A stretch of 64,000 nt of DNA from Amycolatopsis endophytica (GCF_013410405.1 NZ_JACCFK010000001.1:620001-684000); one strand, 5' to 3'; counted from the first letter of the stretch, positions 43,527 to 52,623 are shown. Notes: a model not told the origin generated them from the sequence alone. Numbers and translations: made by a program.

Positions 43527-44665
43527 TGAGCGTCGTGGCCAGTGAGCAGGCGCCGATCGAGCAGCCGCGACCGGGGGCCGCGAAGACGATCGCCTTCATG
43601 GTCACCTCTTTCGCGCTGCGCCTGGTCCAGTTCGTGCTGATCGTGACGCTCTCGCTGGTCGGCATCGCGACCACGGTGATCTGGGTGGGCATCCCGATCC
43701 TGCTGTGGACGACGAGCATGGTGCGCGGCTTCGGCGACCTGGAACGCCGCTGGGTGCGCACGATGCTCGGCACTCCCCTGCCGCCCGCCGATCGCGCGCC
43801 GGTCGACGGCGGTGTGCTCCGGCGTTGGCGGATGCGCCTGGTCGACCGCACGACGTGGCGGGACCTGGCGTATCTGCTACTGGCGTTCCCGCTGGGTGTC
43901 GTGGAGTTCGCGGTGGGCCTCGCGTCGATCATCCTGGTGCCGATGGCCATCTGGGTCGCGCCGTGGATCGGCTGGATGCATGGCGCGCTGGCGCTCTCGT
44001 TCCTGGGCCCGGACAGCAATGAACGGCTTCGCGTGAAGGCTCAGCAGCTGCAGGCGTCGCGGGCCCGCGGGGTGGACGCGGCGGAGGCGGAACGGCGCCG
44101 CATCGAGCGGGACCTGCACGACGGCGCCCAGCAGCGGCTGGTGGCCGTCGCGCTGAACCTGGGCCGGGTGAAGAACAAGCTGGACCGCGAACCGGACGCG
44201 GTGCGCGCGCTGATCGAGGAGGCGCACACCGACGCCAAGCTCGCCGTCTCGGAGTTGCGGGACCTGGCTCGCGGCATCTACCCCGCGGTGCTCGGTGACC
44301 GCGGCCTGGACGCGGCCCTGTCCGCGCTGGCGGCGAAGACGCCGATCCCGGTCGAGGTGACGGTCGACATCGAACCGCGCCCACCTGCCGCCGTGGAGAC
44401 CACCGCGTACTTCATCGCCGGTGAGACGCTGACCAACGTCGCCAAACACTCCGGCGCCACGGAAGCACAGGTCAAGGCGTGGCGCACGGACGACAAGGTG
44501 GTCATCGAGATCACCGACGACGGGCACGGCGGCGCCGAAGTGCGTCCCGGCGGCGGGCTGGCCGGACTGGCCGACCGCGCCGCGACGATCGACGGCGTGA
44601 TGACCGTCGTCAGCCCGCAGGGCGGCCCCACCGTGGTCCGGGCCGACCTGCCCTGTACCTGGTGA
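43523..44665 (+). CDS. Sensor histidine kinase with N-terminal Sensor domain
   Basis: 380 aa. Residues about 20-165 form the same four-helix Sensor domain as the upstream gene (LVQFVLIVTLSLVGIATTVIWVGIP, RDLAYLLLAFPLGVVEFAVGL). The HisKA_3 motif with phospho-acceptor His199 (IERDLHDGAQQRLVAVALNL), N-box IAGETLTNVAKHSGA and G-box GGGLAGLADRAATI follow. Start ATG 43523 overlaps the previous stop; ATG 43526 is an alternative. Partner response regulator is 51 bp downstream. Confidence 0.94.
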   Translation: MMSVVASEQAPIEQPRPGAAKTIAFMVTSFALRLVQFVLIVTLSLVGIATTVIWVGIPILLWTTSMVRGFGDLERRWVRTMLGTPLPPADRAPVDGGVLRRWRMRLVDRTTWRDLAYLLLAFPLGVVEFAVGLASIILVPMAIWVAPWIGWMHGALALSFLGPDSNERLRVKAQQLQASRARGVDAAEAERRRIERDLHDGAQQRLVAVALNLGRVKNKLDREPDAVRALIEEAHTDAKLAVSELRDLARGIYPAVLGDRGLDAALSALAAKTPIPVEVTVDIEPRPPAAVETTAYFIAGETLTNVAKHSGATEAQVKAWRTDDKVVIEITDDGHGGAEVRPGGGLAGLADRAATIDGVMTVVSPQGGPTVVRADLPCTW

Positions 44666-44668
44666 ACG

Positions 44669-44703
44669 GTTCGTGAGTGAATAAGGCGGATTCACTCACG
44701 AAC
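44669..44703. repeat. Perfect 14-bp palindrome between kinase and regulator genes
   Basis: Inverted repeat GTTCGTGAGTGAAT / ATTCACTCACGAAC with a 7-nt loop (AAGGCGG). It is markedly AT-richer than flanks and sits inside an otherwise compact operon. It may be an attenuator hairpin, a regulator site or a copy of a dispersed intergenic palindrome. Confidence 0.7.
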
Positions 44704-44716
44704 TGGGGGTTGCGGG

Positions 44717-45361
44717 ATGCGGGTGGTGATCGCGGAGGACGCGGTCCTCTTGCGGGCGGGGGTCGAGCGGCTGCTCGGCGACGAGGGCATCAAGACGGTC
44801 GCCGCGGTCGACAACGGTGACGCACTGGTCGGTGCGGTCACCGAGCACCGTCCGGACCTGGCGATCGTCGACGTCCGGATGCCGCCGACGTTCACCGACG
44901 AGGGCCTGCGGGCCGCGCTGGCCGCCCGCGAAGCGGTGCCGGGACTGCCGGTGCTGGTGCTTTCGCAGTACGTCGAGGAAAGCTACGCGGTCGAGCTGCT
45001 GTCCGGCGGCGCGGGCGGCGTGGGCTACCTGCTCAAGGAACGCGTCGCCGACGTGGCCGACTTCCTCGACGCGGTCCGCCGTGTCGCACGGGGTGGCACG
45101 GCCATCGATCCGGAGGTGATAGCGCAGGTCATGGCTCGCGGCCGGAAGAACCCGCTGGACGCGCTGACGGCGCGGGAATCCGAGGTGCTCGGGCTGATGG
45201 CGCAGGGCCTGTCGAACTCGGCCATCGCCGCCTCTCTGGTCGTCTCGCACGGCGCGGTCGAGAAGCACATCGGCAACATCTTCGCCAAGCTCGGGCTGGA
45301 GGCCAGCGCCGAGGAACACCGCCGGGTCCGCGCGGTCCTCACCTACCTCGGCCGCCCCTAG
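44717..45361 (+). CDS. NarL/LuxR-family response regulator
   Basis: 214 aa. Receiver with Asp52 (LAIVDVRMPPTFTDEG), acidic residues 7-8, conserved Ser/Lys (VLSQYVEE, YLLKERV), and C-terminal LuxR helix-turn-helix (LTARESEVLGLMAQGLSNSAIAASLVVS). Cognate to the kinase upstream; transcription must pass the hairpin at 44,669-44,703. Targets unknown. Confidence 0.94.
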   Translation: MRVVIAEDAVLLRAGVERLLGDEGIKTVAAVDNGDALVGAVTEHRPDLAIVDVRMPPTFTDEGLRAALAAREAVPGLPVLVLSQYVEESYAVELLSGGAGGVGYLLKERVADVADFLDAVRRVARGGTAIDPEVIAQVMARGRKNPLDALTARESEVLGLMAQGLSNSAIAASLVVSHGAVEKHIGNIFAKLGLEASAEEHRRVRAVLTYLGRP

Positions 45362-45483
45362 CGGTAACCCGTGCACCCGTTGTGGTGAACCATCCCTCAC
45401 CCGTTCTGACGGCGGCGCGAGGTCGAACGGTCACCTACCATGGGCGGACGTCGATATCGTTTTCCCGGATCGAGGAGGGCTCC

Positions 45484-45702
45484 ATGACCGAAGAGAACGT
45501 CCGGTTCTTCGGCGGCCCACTCGACGGCCGGGTCCAGACCCTCGACGACCCGGTGTCCGGCTCGGTCCTGCGGCACGTGCACCTGCACGAGGGGCCCAAG
45601 ATCGAGACCTTCTACCAGCTCGGTTTCACGACGGAAACCGGCTGGGAGTACCGCCTCTGCGGCGTCCCCTCCCCCGCGAACGACGAAGCCCGCGAGCACT
45701 AG
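45484..45702 (+). CDS. Small conserved hypothetical protein
   Basis: 72 aa, ATG 45484 after GAGGAGG. No membrane helix. The pattern FFGGPLDGRVQTLDDPVSG and ending YRLCGVP resemble small actinobacterial proteins of unknown function. Stand-alone. Confidence 0.8.
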   Translation: MTEENVRFFGGPLDGRVQTLDDPVSGSVLRHVHLHEGPKIETFYQLGFTTETGWEYRLCGVPSPANDEAREH

Positions 45703-45766
45703 GTAGGGACAGCCCCACCACCTTCCTGCACTGGTCCCCCGCCCGAAGACGGCGGTCTGCCTCGCT

Positions 45767-47089
45767 GTGCCGGAAAGCCGTTTCGACCAGGCTGAACGCA
45801 TGCGATCAAGCCTGCGGCAGGCCCCGGCGGGAGCCCGCGACACCTTCCTCGACGTGGTCCGTGCGACGGCCATCCTGGCGGTCATCGGACAGCACTGGCT
45901 GATGCCGGTGCTCAGCTACGACCACGGCCGCCTGGCCACCGGCAACGCACTCACGACCCCCGGCTGGTGGGCGCTGACCTGGCTGTCGCAGGTGATGCCG
46001 ATGGTCTTCTTCGCCGGCGGCGCGGCGAACCTGATGTCCCTGCGGCGTGCGGCGTCCACGCGGGACTGGCTGTCCGCGCGGCTCAAGCGCCTGCTGATCC
46101 CGGTGCTGCCGCTGTTCGCGGTGTGGCTGCTCGCGCCGGACCTGTTGCGTGATCTGGGCGCACCGGAACAGCCGGTGCAGATCGCCGGGGCGATCGCGGG
46201 CCAGCTGCTGTGGTTCCTCGCCGTCTATGTGCTCACCGTCGCCGCGACGCCGCTCATGCTCGCCGCCCACCGCCGGTGGGGTCTGGCGGTCCCGCTGGTC
46301 TTCACGGGGCTCGCGGTGATCGTCGACTTCGGACGGTTCGAGGTGTTCGGCCCGATCGGTTACGTCAACGCTGTGTTCGTCTGGCTCGCGGTGCACCAGC
46401 TCGGCTTCCACTACGCCGAGGGCCGTCTCGGCACACTGAGCCGCCGCGGCGCGGCCGGGCTGGCGGCAGCCGGGTTCGGCGTCACCGCGCTGGCCGTCGC
46501 ATTCGGTCCGTACCCGGCCAGCATGATCGGTATGCCGGGCGCGCCGGTTTCCAACATGAGCCCGCCGACCGCGGTGATGATGAGCCTCGCGATCGGGCAG
46601 ATCGGGTTCTGGCTCGCGCTCAAGCCCACACTGACCGCGCTCGCCGAACGCCCCGCCGTCGCCGCCGTGCTGCGCTGGAGCGGGCCGCGGTTCATGAGCC
46701 TGTACCTGTGGCACATGCCGGCGCTGGTCGTCGTCGCGGGCGTCACGGTGCTCGGGTTCGGCTACGCGACCCCGGACCCGGGCAGCTCCGACTGGTTCGC
46801 CGTCGCGCCGCTGTGGGCCGGCACGGCCGCGGTGGTGCTCGCCGGGCTGCTGAGGGCGTTCGGGCGGTTCGAGACGAAACCGGGCTCGGGCAGCTCCGTT
46901 CCGGTGAAGCAACTGGTCGCGGCGACCGTGCTGGCCTCCGGCGGGCTGCTCGGCCTCGCGGCGCGCGGGTTCACCACCCCGCTGGACGGCGGCCTGCTGT
47001 CCGGTCCAGTGCCGTGGGTCGCGCTGGTGCTGGCGGGGCTGCTGTTCGCGACGAAGCCGGTGAGCGTGCGGCCGTTCGTCAGAGGTTGA
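45767..47089 (+). CDS. Acyltransferase family 3 membrane protein (OafA/YrhL type)
   Basis: 440 aa from GTG 45767; ATG 45800 (MRSSLRQ) is an equally plausible start. About ten to eleven membrane helices. The family's first-helix signature with catalytic His appears in RDTFLDVVRATAILAVIGQHW, then FFAGGAANL and SLYLWHMPALVVVAG near residue 325. These enzymes transfer acyl groups from the cytoplasmic side to cell-surface glycans. Convergent with the amidohydrolase gene (overlap 11 bp). Acceptor unknown. Confidence 0.9.
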   Translation: MPESRFDQAERMRSSLRQAPAGARDTFLDVVRATAILAVIGQHWLMPVLSYDHGRLATGNALTTPGWWALTWLSQVMPMVFFAGGAANLMSLRRAASTRDWLSARLKRLLIPVLPLFAVWLLAPDLLRDLGAPEQPVQIAGAIAGQLLWFLAVYVLTVAATPLMLAAHRRWGLAVPLVFTGLAVIVDFGRFEVFGPIGYVNAVFVWLAVHQLGFHYAEGRLGTLSRRGAAGLAAAGFGVTALAVAFGPYPASMIGMPGAPVSNMSPPTAVMMSLAIGQIGFWLALKPTLTALAERPAVAAVLRWSGPRFMSLYLWHMPALVVVAGVTVLGFGYATPDPGSSDWFAVAPLWAGTAAVVLAGLLRAFGRFETKPGSGSSVPVKQLVAATVLASGGLLGLAARGFTTPLDGGLLSGPVPWVALVLAGLLFATKPVSVRPFVRG

Positions 47090-47969
47090 GCAGCTTCGCC
47101 GGGGTGTCGTGCAGGACGGCCCGCAGGAAGTCGTCCCCGAGGCGGTCGTCGGCGGCCCAGTCGGCGACCGCCCGCAGCTGTGTCGCGTAGGAGTAGGGGA
47201 TGTTCGGGAAGTCGGTGCCGAGCACGATCCGGTCGGCGATGTCGGCCAGCCGGTCGGTCCAGTACGACGGCAACGGCATCAGCGCCTCGGTGAACGGCAC
47301 GCCGACCATCGTGGTGTCGAGGTGCACCCGCGGGTACCGCTCGACGAGTGCGAGAGCCTCGTCGTACTCGGGCATCCCGGCGTGGGCGAGCACCGCGGTG
47401 AGCCGTGGATGCCGGGCCAGGACCTCGCCGAACACGTCCAGCCCGGTGTGCGGGCCGCGCTCGGGCCCGTGCCCGGCGTGCACGACCACCGGCACCCCGG
47501 CCTCGGCGAGCGCGCCCCACGCCGGGTCGAGCAGCTCGTCCCGTGGGTCGTACGCGCCGACCTGGACGTGAGCCTTGAAGCAGCGGGCACCGGCCCGCAG
47601 CGCCTCGGCGACGTACTTCCCCGCCGACGGTTCGGGGAACAACGTCGCGGTGTGCACGGCGGCCGGGACGCGCTCGGCGAACTCGCTCAACCAGCCGTTG
47701 AGCCACTCCGCCATGCCCGGCTTGTGCGGGTAGGCCAGCGGCGCGTACCGCAGCACACCGAACGACTCGAGCAGCGCGACGCGCTCGTCCTCGGCCACGC
47801 GGTACTGGATGGGCCAGTCGTAGCCGGTGCGCTCACCGATCCGGTCGAAGTAGGCCCAGACCTTGACCAGCATCCGCTCCGGCAGGAAGTGCAGGTGCAG
47901 GTCGACCAGGCCGTCCAGCCCCAGCGACCGCACCCACCCCGGGATGTCCTCGTCCCGCTCCGGCCCCAC
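47079..47969 (-). CDS. Amidohydrolase family protein
   Basis: 296 aa TIM-barrel hydrolase of the amidohydrolase_2 type: metal motif LVDLHLHFLPERM, then VVVHAGHGPE, VLAHAGMPEYDEA and the C-terminal GTDFPNIPY. GTG start lies immediately after the smpB TAG (TAG-GTG), so it is the last gene of the prfB-side transcript. It separates smpB from ssrA. Substrate unknown. Confidence 0.9.
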   Translation of the reverse strand: MGPERDEDIPGWVRSLGLDGLVDLHLHFLPERMLVKVWAYFDRIGERTGYDWPIQYRVAEDERVALLESFGVLRYAPLAYPHKPGMAEWLNGWLSEFAERVPAAVHTATLFPEPSAGKYVAEALRAGARCFKAHVQVGAYDPRDELLDPAWGALAEAGVPVVVHAGHGPERGPHTGLDVFGEVLARHPRLTAVLAHAGMPEYDEALALVERYPRVHLDTTMVGVPFTEALMPLPSYWTDRLADIADRIVLGTDFPNIPYSYATQLRAVADWAADDRLGDDFLRAVLHDTPAKLLNL

Positions 47970-48446
47970 CTAGCGGCGGCCCTTCAGGGCGCGGCCGAAG
48001 GCGCGGCTCATCTCACGCTGGGCGTCGCGTTTGGCGAGGTCCTGGCGCTTGTCGTAGGACTTCTTGCCCTTGGCCAGTGCGAGTTCGACCTTGACCTTGC
48101 CGTCCTTGAAGTACAGGGACAGCGGGACGAGCGAGAGCCCGCCCTCCTTGGTCTTGCCGATCAGCTTCTCGATCTCGCCCTTGTGGAGCAGCAGCTTGCG
48201 CTTGCGCCGCGACTCGTGGTTGGTCCACGTGCCGTGCTCGTATTCGGCGATGTGGACGTTGCGCAGCCACACCTCGCCGTCGTCCACCGTCGCGAACGCG
48301 TCGACCAGCGAGGCGCGGCCCTCGCGCAGGCTCTTCACCTCGGTGCCCACCAGCGCGATACCGGCCTCATAGGTGTCCAGCACCGCGTAGTCGTGCCGCG
48401 CGCGGCGGTTCGACGCGATCACCTTGGAGCCTCGTTCCTTGGGCAT
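47970..48446 (-). CDS. smpB: SsrA-binding protein SmpB
   Basis: 158 aa. OB-fold core: [38 protein letters not shown], then [14 protein letters not shown] and the C-terminal basic tail ([20 protein letters not shown]). Delivers tmRNA to stalled ribosomes. Lies 40 bp after ftsX; the ssrA gene is 5.3 kb away. Confidence 0.98.
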   Translation of the reverse strand: MPKERGSKVIASNRRARHDYAVLDTYEAGIALVGTEVKSLREGRASLVDAFATVDDGEVWLRNVHIAEYEHGTWTNHESRRKRKLLLHKGEIEKLIGKTKEGGLSLVPLSLYFKDGKVKVELALAKGKKSYDKRQDLAKRDAQREMSRAFGRALKGRR

Positions 48447-48486
48447 ACGTCCAGGTTATCCCACACGTCCCGGCTGGAGCACGGCG

Positions 48487-49383
48487 TTAATGCCGCACGT
48501 AGAGCCGCAGGGTCGCATACCCGGTGGAAGCCGAGATGATGATCGACGCCAGCAGCAGCCACGGCGCCACCACGACCACGTCGAGCACCTGGATGTTCGG
48601 GATGATTCCGCCGGTGACGGACAGGATCCGGTCGATGAACGCGAACTTCGCCGCGATCAGGCCGCCGACCGCGATCGCCCAGCCGATCACGCCGGTCACG
48701 ACCGCTTCGAGGAGGAACGGCAGCTGCGTGTACCAGCGGGTCGCACCGACCAGCCGCATGATGCCGACCTCCTTGCGGCGCGTGAACGCCGAGATCTGCA
48801 CCGTGTTGGAGATCAACAGCAGCGCGGCGAGCGCCTGGATCAGGGCGATGACGAACACCCCGTCGCGGACGCCGCCGAGTACGCCGAAGAACCGGTCGAG
48901 GAACTGCTTCTGGTCGTCGACCCTGGCCACGCCGGGACGGGTCCCGTAGTCCTGGGTGATGACGTCGCTGCGGCTGGGGTCGTGCAGCTTGACCTGCAGC
49001 GACGCGGGCAGCGCCTCGGGCCGGGCCGACTGGACGAGGATCGGGTTGTCCTGGAAGAGCTTCTTGAACCGCTCGTAGGCCTGGTCACGGTTTTCGAACA
49101 CGACGGACTCGACGGCCGGGTTGCTGTTCAGGTCGGCCAGCAGTCCGCGGCACGGGTCCTGGGCGCAGGTCTTGTCGTTGGCGCTGACGTCCTGCGTGAG
49201 ATACAGCGAGACCTCGACGTCGGCCATGTAGTTGACCTGCATCTTGTCGATGGTCCGCACGATCAGCAAACCACCACCGAGCATGCCGAGCGAGATGGCC
49301 GTGGTGATGATCATCGCGATGGTCATCGTGATGTTGCGGCGCAGGCCGGTGAAGACCTCGCTGAACACGAAACTGGCGCGCAT
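48487..49383 (-). CDS. ftsX: Cell division protein FtsX
   Basis: 298 aa with four membrane helices: one near residues 22-43, an extracellular domain (residues about 45-165), then three helices in the C-terminal part (GVFVIALIQALAALLLISN, AVVTGVIGWAIAVGGLIAA, VVVVAPWLLLASIII). The extracellular cysteine pair (CAQDPC) is typical of actinobacterial FtsX, which engages and controls peptidoglycan hydrolases such as RipC. Partner ATPase FtsE is encoded 45 bp upstream. Confidence 0.97.
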   Translation of the reverse strand: MRASFVFSEVFTGLRRNITMTIAMIITTAISLGMLGGGLLIVRTIDKMQVNYMADVEVSLYLTQDVSANDKTCAQDPCRGLLADLNSNPAVESVVFENRDQAYERFKKLFQDNPILVQSARPEALPASLQVKLHDPSRSDVITQDYGTRPGVARVDDQKQFLDRFFGVLGGVRDGVFVIALIQALAALLLISNTVQISAFTRRKEVGIMRLVGATRWYTQLPFLLEAVVTGVIGWAIAVGGLIAAKFAFIDRILSVTGGIIPNIQVLDVVVVAPWLLLASIIISASTGYATLRLYVRH

Positions 49384-49428
49384 CGGGGGGTTGGTTCCTC
49401 AGGTCGGGGGCAGGCGGAGGTGGGGTGC

Positions 49429-50118
49429 TTATCGGCCGACGCCGTACACGCCCCGGGCATCGTCGCGGATCACCCTGCCGAGCTGGAGCTCGACGACCCG
49501 GCGTCGCATGGAGTCCACGATGGAGTGGTCGTGGGTGGCCATCAGGACGGTCGTGCCGGTGCGGTTGATCCGCTCCAGCAGCAGCATGATGTCCTGGCTG
49601 GTGTCGGGGTCGAGGTTTCCGGTGGGCTCGTCGGCGAGCAGCACGAGCGGCCGGTTGACGAATGCTCGGGCGATCGCCACCCGCTGCTGTTCACCCCCGG
49701 AGAGCTCGTTGGGCATCCGGTCGGCCTTCCCTTCCAGCCCGACCAGTTCGAGGACCTCCGGCACCACCTTCTTGATGGTGTGCTTCGGCTTGCCGATGAC
49801 CTCGAGGGCGAACGCGACGTTCTCCGCGACGGTCTTGTTGCCGAGCAGCCGGAAGTCCTGGAAGACGCAGCCGATGGTCTGACGCAGTCGGGGAATCCTG
49901 CGGCGGGCCATCTTGGCGACGTCGAAGTTGGACACGAAGACCCGGCCCTTGGAGGGGACCTCCTCGCGCAGCAACAGGCGCAGGAACGTCGACTTGCCCG
50001 ACCCCGAGGGACCGATCAGGAAGACGAACTCGCCCTTGTCCACGTCGACCGACACGTTCTCGAGTGCGGGACGCGTCGACGTCTTGTAGACCTTGGAGAC
50101 ACTGTCGAGCCGAATCAC
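49429..50118 (-). CDS. ftsE: Cell division ATP-binding protein FtsE
   Basis: 229 aa. Walker [13 protein letters not shown], signature [15 protein letters not shown], Walker [13 protein letters not shown] and switch His ATHDHSIVD are intact, with the FtsE-type N-terminus [24 protein letters not shown]. Powers FtsX-mediated activation of cell-wall hydrolysis at the septum. First of the ftsE-ftsX-smpB cluster; 119 bp below prfB. Confidence 0.97.
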   Translation of the reverse strand: MIRLDSVSKVYKTSTRPALENVSVDVDKGEFVFLIGPSGSGKSTFLRLLLREEVPSKGRVFVSNFDVAKMARRRIPRLRQTIGCVFQDFRLLGNKTVAENVAFALEVIGKPKHTIKKVVPEVLELVGLEGKADRMPNELSGGEQQRVAIARAFVNRPLVLLADEPTGNLDPDTSQDIMLLLERINRTGTTVLMATHDHSIVDSMRRRVVELQLGRVIRDDARGVYGVGR

Positions 50119-50237
50119 GGTGCGCCATCCTACCCATGAACCGGGTTAAGCCCGGGTTGGCCTATTGCCCACGCCACGGTGATTACTCCCACCGTCGCCC
50201 ACCCCCACCCACACAAGGAGGCGCTCCGCGCCGCTGA

Positions 50238-51350
50238 TTACGCAGCGTTGACTTGCTTGCGCCAGCGGATCCCGGCCTCGAGGAAGTCGTCGATCTCGCC
50301 ATCGAGCACGGAGCTGGGGTTACCGACCTCGTGCTCGGTGCGGAGGTCCTTGACCATCTGGTACGGATGCAGAACGTAGTTGCGCATCTGGTTGCCCCAG
50401 CTGGATCCGCTGTCCTTGAGGGCGTCCAGCTCGGCGCGCTCCTCTTCCTTCTTCTTGAGGAGCAGTTTGGCCTGGAGGACCTTGAGCGCCGCGGCCTTGT
50501 TCTGCAGCTGCGACTTCTCGTTCTGGCAGGAGACGACGATGCCGGTCGGGATGTGGGTGAGGCGCACCGCGGAGTCGGTGGTGTTGACGCTCTGCCCGCC
50601 GGGGCCGGAGGAGCGGAACACGTCCACGCGGATGTCCTTCTCCGGGATCTCGACGTGGTCGACCTCTTCGACCTCGGGCAGCACCTCGACGTGGGCGAAC
50701 GACGTCTGGCGCCGGCCCTGGTTGTCGAACGGCGAGATGCGCACGAGCCGGTGGGTGCCCTGTTCGACGGAGAGGGTGCCGTAGATGTAGGGGGCCGCGA
50801 CCTTGAAGGTGGCGGATTTGATGCCCGCTTCTTCCGCGTAGGAGATGTCGTAGACGTCGGTCGGGTAGCCGTGGCGTTCGGACCAGCGCAGGTACATGCG
50901 CAGGAGCATCTCGGCCCAGTCGGCCGCGTCGACACCGCCCGCTTCGGCGCGGATGGTGACCACCGCGTTGCGGTCGTCGTACTCGCCGGAGAGCAGGGTG
51001 CGGACCTCGAGGGCGTCCACTTCCCTGGCGAGGCGGACGAGGTCGTTCTCGGCCTCGTCCTTGCTGGCGTTGTCGCCCTCGGCCTCGGCGAGTTCGTGGA
51101 GCACCTCGAGGTCGTCGACGCGCTGGCGCAGGTCGGTGACCCGGCGTAGTTCGGACTGCCGGTGGGACAGCTGGCTGGTGACCTTCTGCGCGGCCTCCGG
51201 GTCGTCCCACAGGTTGGGGTTGGACGCCTGCTGTTCGAGGTCTGCCACCTGCGCGCGCAGGCCGTCGAGGTCCATGACGGACTCGACCTGCGTCAGCTTG
51301 CCGGCGAGGTCCTTGAGGTCGGCTGCGAAGTCACCACTCACAACCTTCAA
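50238..51350 (-). CDS. prfB: Peptide chain release factor 2
   Basis: 370 aa (367 from GTG 51341, which is a plausible start; the upstream TTG at 51350 adds MKV). RF2 hallmarks are the stop-codon recognition motif SPF ([15 protein letters not shown]) and the catalytic GGQ ([14 protein letters not shown]). There is no internal UGA, so the programmed +1 frameshift known from E. coli and many other bacteria is absent, as expected in actinobacteria. Confidence 0.97.
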   Translation of the reverse strand: MKVVSGDFAADLKDLAGKLTQVESVMDLDGLRAQVADLEQQASNPNLWDDPEAAQKVTSQLSHRQSELRRVTDLRQRVDDLEVLHELAEAEGDNASKDEAENDLVRLAREVDALEVRTLLSGEYDDRNAVVTIRAEAGGVDAADWAEMLLRMYLRWSERHGYPTDVYDISYAEEAGIKSATFKVAAPYIYGTLSVEQGTHRLVRISPFDNQGRRQTSFAHVEVLPEVEEVDHVEIPEKDIRVDVFRSSGPGGQSVNTTDSAVRLTHIPTGIVVSCQNEKSQLQNKAAALKVLQAKLLLKKKEEERAELDALKDSGSSWGNQMRNYVLHPYQMVKDLRTEHEVGNPSSVLDGEIDDFLEAGIRWRKQVNAA

Positions 51351-51421
51351 GGTTACGGCACGGGGCGCGGCCGGTTCCGGGAACCGGCCGCTTGCGGCCT
51401 CGTGGCCGTCCGAGCTGCCGG

Positions 51422-51922
51422 TCAGGCGTCCGGGATCGCGTCGATCAGCTTCAGCGCCGCGCGGGCGTGCGCCTGGCCGAACTCGGCGATGGCCTTGCTG
51501 TAGGGGTCCCCGGCGGCCTTGACGGCGGCCTTGGCCTCGTCGAGGTCCTCCTGGTAGCTGCTCCGTGCCGCGTCGACGAGCGAGCCGCGTTGTTTCGCGG
51601 TGAGCGAGCCGGCGTGCACGAGGCGCAGGATGAGCGGGCTGCGCAGGTGGTCGGGGCCGGCGTCGGAGGTGAGCCAGCCCTTGAAGGCTTTTTTGCCCGC
51701 GGCGGTGATCACGTACTGCTGGCTGGAGCGGGGTCCCTGCTTGCCGAGCCGGACGAGCCCTTCTTTGGCGAGGGCGGGCAGCTCACGGTAGACCTGGCTG
51801 CGGGTCACGCTGAAGAACGTCCCGAACCGCTCCTCCGCCGCCGCAACCAGCTGCCCCCCGGTGGCCGGGCCGTCCTGGAGCAGGCCGAGCAGTGCCGCTG
51901 CTGTTGCATTGAGTTCAGACAC
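51422..51922 (-). CDS. PadR-family transcriptional regulator
   Basis: 166 aa from GTG 51922 ([12 protein letters not shown]); a longer frame reaches TTG 51982. The winged helix ([47 protein letters not shown]) at the N-terminus is followed by a helical dimerisation region. Acts as a repressor in most family members. Target unknown; tail-to-head with prfB, 71 bp apart. Confidence 0.9.
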   Translation of the reverse strand: MSELNATAAALLGLLQDGPATGGQLVAAAEERFGTFFSVTRSQVYRELPALAKEGLVRLGKQGPRSSQQYVITAAGKKAFKGWLTSDAGPDHLRSPLILRLVHAGSLTAKQRGSLVDAARSSYQEDLDEAKAAVKAAGDPYSKAIAEFGQAHARAALKLIDAIPDA

Positions 51923-52033
51923 CCCTACACGGTGCCACTCTTCCGGCGTTCTGTCCACTGTGGTCACGCTCAATGTCCACAAAGGTCATTACCTTCCCCC
52001 GTCCGGCCCAACGGCGGGTGCCCCAAGCGCACG

Positions 52034-52067
52034 AAAAAGGCCCGGTTCGGATCGAACCGGGCCTTTT
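52034..52067 (-). terminator. Rho-independent terminator of tRNA-fMet copy 1
   Basis: Perfect 15-bp stem (AAAGGCCCGGTTCG type) with a 3-nt loop, followed by a T-run on the minus strand (plus A-tract 52,034-52,038). Confidence 0.92.
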
Positions 52068-52075
52068 CCCTGTAG

Positions 52076-52149
52076 TAGCGGGGACAGGATTTGAACCTGC
52101 GACCTCTGGGTTATGAGCCCAGCGAGCTACCGAGCTGCTCCACCCCGCG
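52076..52149 (-). tRNA. Initiator tRNA-fMet(CAT), copy 1
   Basis: 74 nt. Acceptor CGCGGGG against CCCCGCT leaves position 1-72 as a C-T mismatch, the initiator feature. The anticodon stem GGG/CCC with loop CTCATAA (anticodon CAT) is the other initiator hallmark. CCA not encoded. TATAGT at 52,161-52,166 (minus) is a candidate -10 element. Confidence 0.95.
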
Positions 52150-52160
52150 CTGTGAGTACC

Positions 52161-52166
52161 ACTATA
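52161..52166 (-). promoter_or_regulatory. -10 element of tRNA-fMet copy 1
   Basis: TATAGT on the minus strand, 17 nt from the mature 5' end. The second tRNA copy has TAAACT at the same spacing (52,559-52,564). Confidence 0.55.
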
Positions 52167-52263
52167 CACACCCCACTCTGACCCCCACAGCGCCCCCTTT
52201 CAACGTCCCGATTGGACCCCGACCCGAATTGGGAAGCACGCCGACACCACAAGGCAGGCTCCG

Positions 52264-52321
52264 CCCACGCCAGGCACACCAGCCCACCAAACCCGCACCG
52301 AGAGGGAGCGCAGGGGCCTCA
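52264..52321. repeat. 58-bp tandem repeat, unit 1
   Basis: Starts CCCACGCCAGGCACACCAGC. Repeated head-to-tail at 52,322-52,379 with a few differences. Located between the two initiator tRNA genes. Confidence 0.85.
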
Positions 52322-52379
52322 CCCACGCCAGGCACACCAGCCCACCAAACCGGCACCGGGAGGGGGTGCAGGGGGCTCG
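52322..52379. repeat. 58-bp tandem repeat, unit 2
   Basis: Second unit of the pair; flows into a GGGGGTCGACCCCC hairpin at 52,397-52,410. No gene is present in this interval. Confidence 0.85.
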
Positions 52380-52422
52380 CCCCCTGCCGGGGGCCTGGGG
52401 GTCGACCCCCAGAAGACACGCG

Positions 52423-52464
52423 AAAGAGGCCCTGTATCCGCGCTTTCCGCGGATACAGGGCCTC
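52423..52464 (-). terminator. Terminator of tRNA-fMet copy 2
   Basis: Perfect 17-bp stem (52,426-52,442 with 52,448-52,464), 5-nt loop and a short T-run on the minus strand. Confidence 0.9.
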
Positions 52465-52473
52465 CCGACTCTG

Positions 52474-52547
52474 TAGCGGGGACAGGATTTGAACCTGCGA
52501 CCTCTGGGTTATGAGCCCAGCGAGCTACCGAGCTGCTCCACCCCGCG
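52474..52547 (-). tRNA. Initiator tRNA-fMet(CAT), copy 2
   Basis: Identical in its 74 mature nt to copy 1 (52,076-52,149), including the unpaired 1-72 position and GGG/CCC anticodon stem. Upstream flanks also match for about 15 bp (CTGTGAGTACCA on the plus strand). Confidence 0.95.
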
Positions 52548-52558
52548 CTGTGAGTACC

Positions 52559-52564
52559 AGTTTA
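52559..52564 (-). promoter_or_regulatory. -10 element of tRNA-fMet copy 2
   Basis: TAAACT on the minus strand at the same 17-nt spacing as TATAGT of copy 1. Confidence 0.45.
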
Positions 52565-52584
52565 CGCGTTGGTTGCGGGGCGGT

Positions 52585-52623
52585 GCACACCGGGTGCCGG
52601 ATCGGGTCCGGCACCCGGTGTGC
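52585..52623 (-). terminator. Long hairpin after the UPF0182 gene
   Basis: Perfect 17-bp inverted repeat (52,585-52,601 with 52,607-52,623), 5 bp past the stop codon; no U-tract. Confidence 0.75.

Noticed and set aside
50238..51350. Programmed frameshift in prfB
   Set aside because: The coding frame is continuous from the start with no internal TGA, so no frameshift is needed.
52250..52430. CRISPR-like array between the tRNA genes
   Set aside because: Only two 58-bp tandem units with no spacer pattern; a simple duplication.
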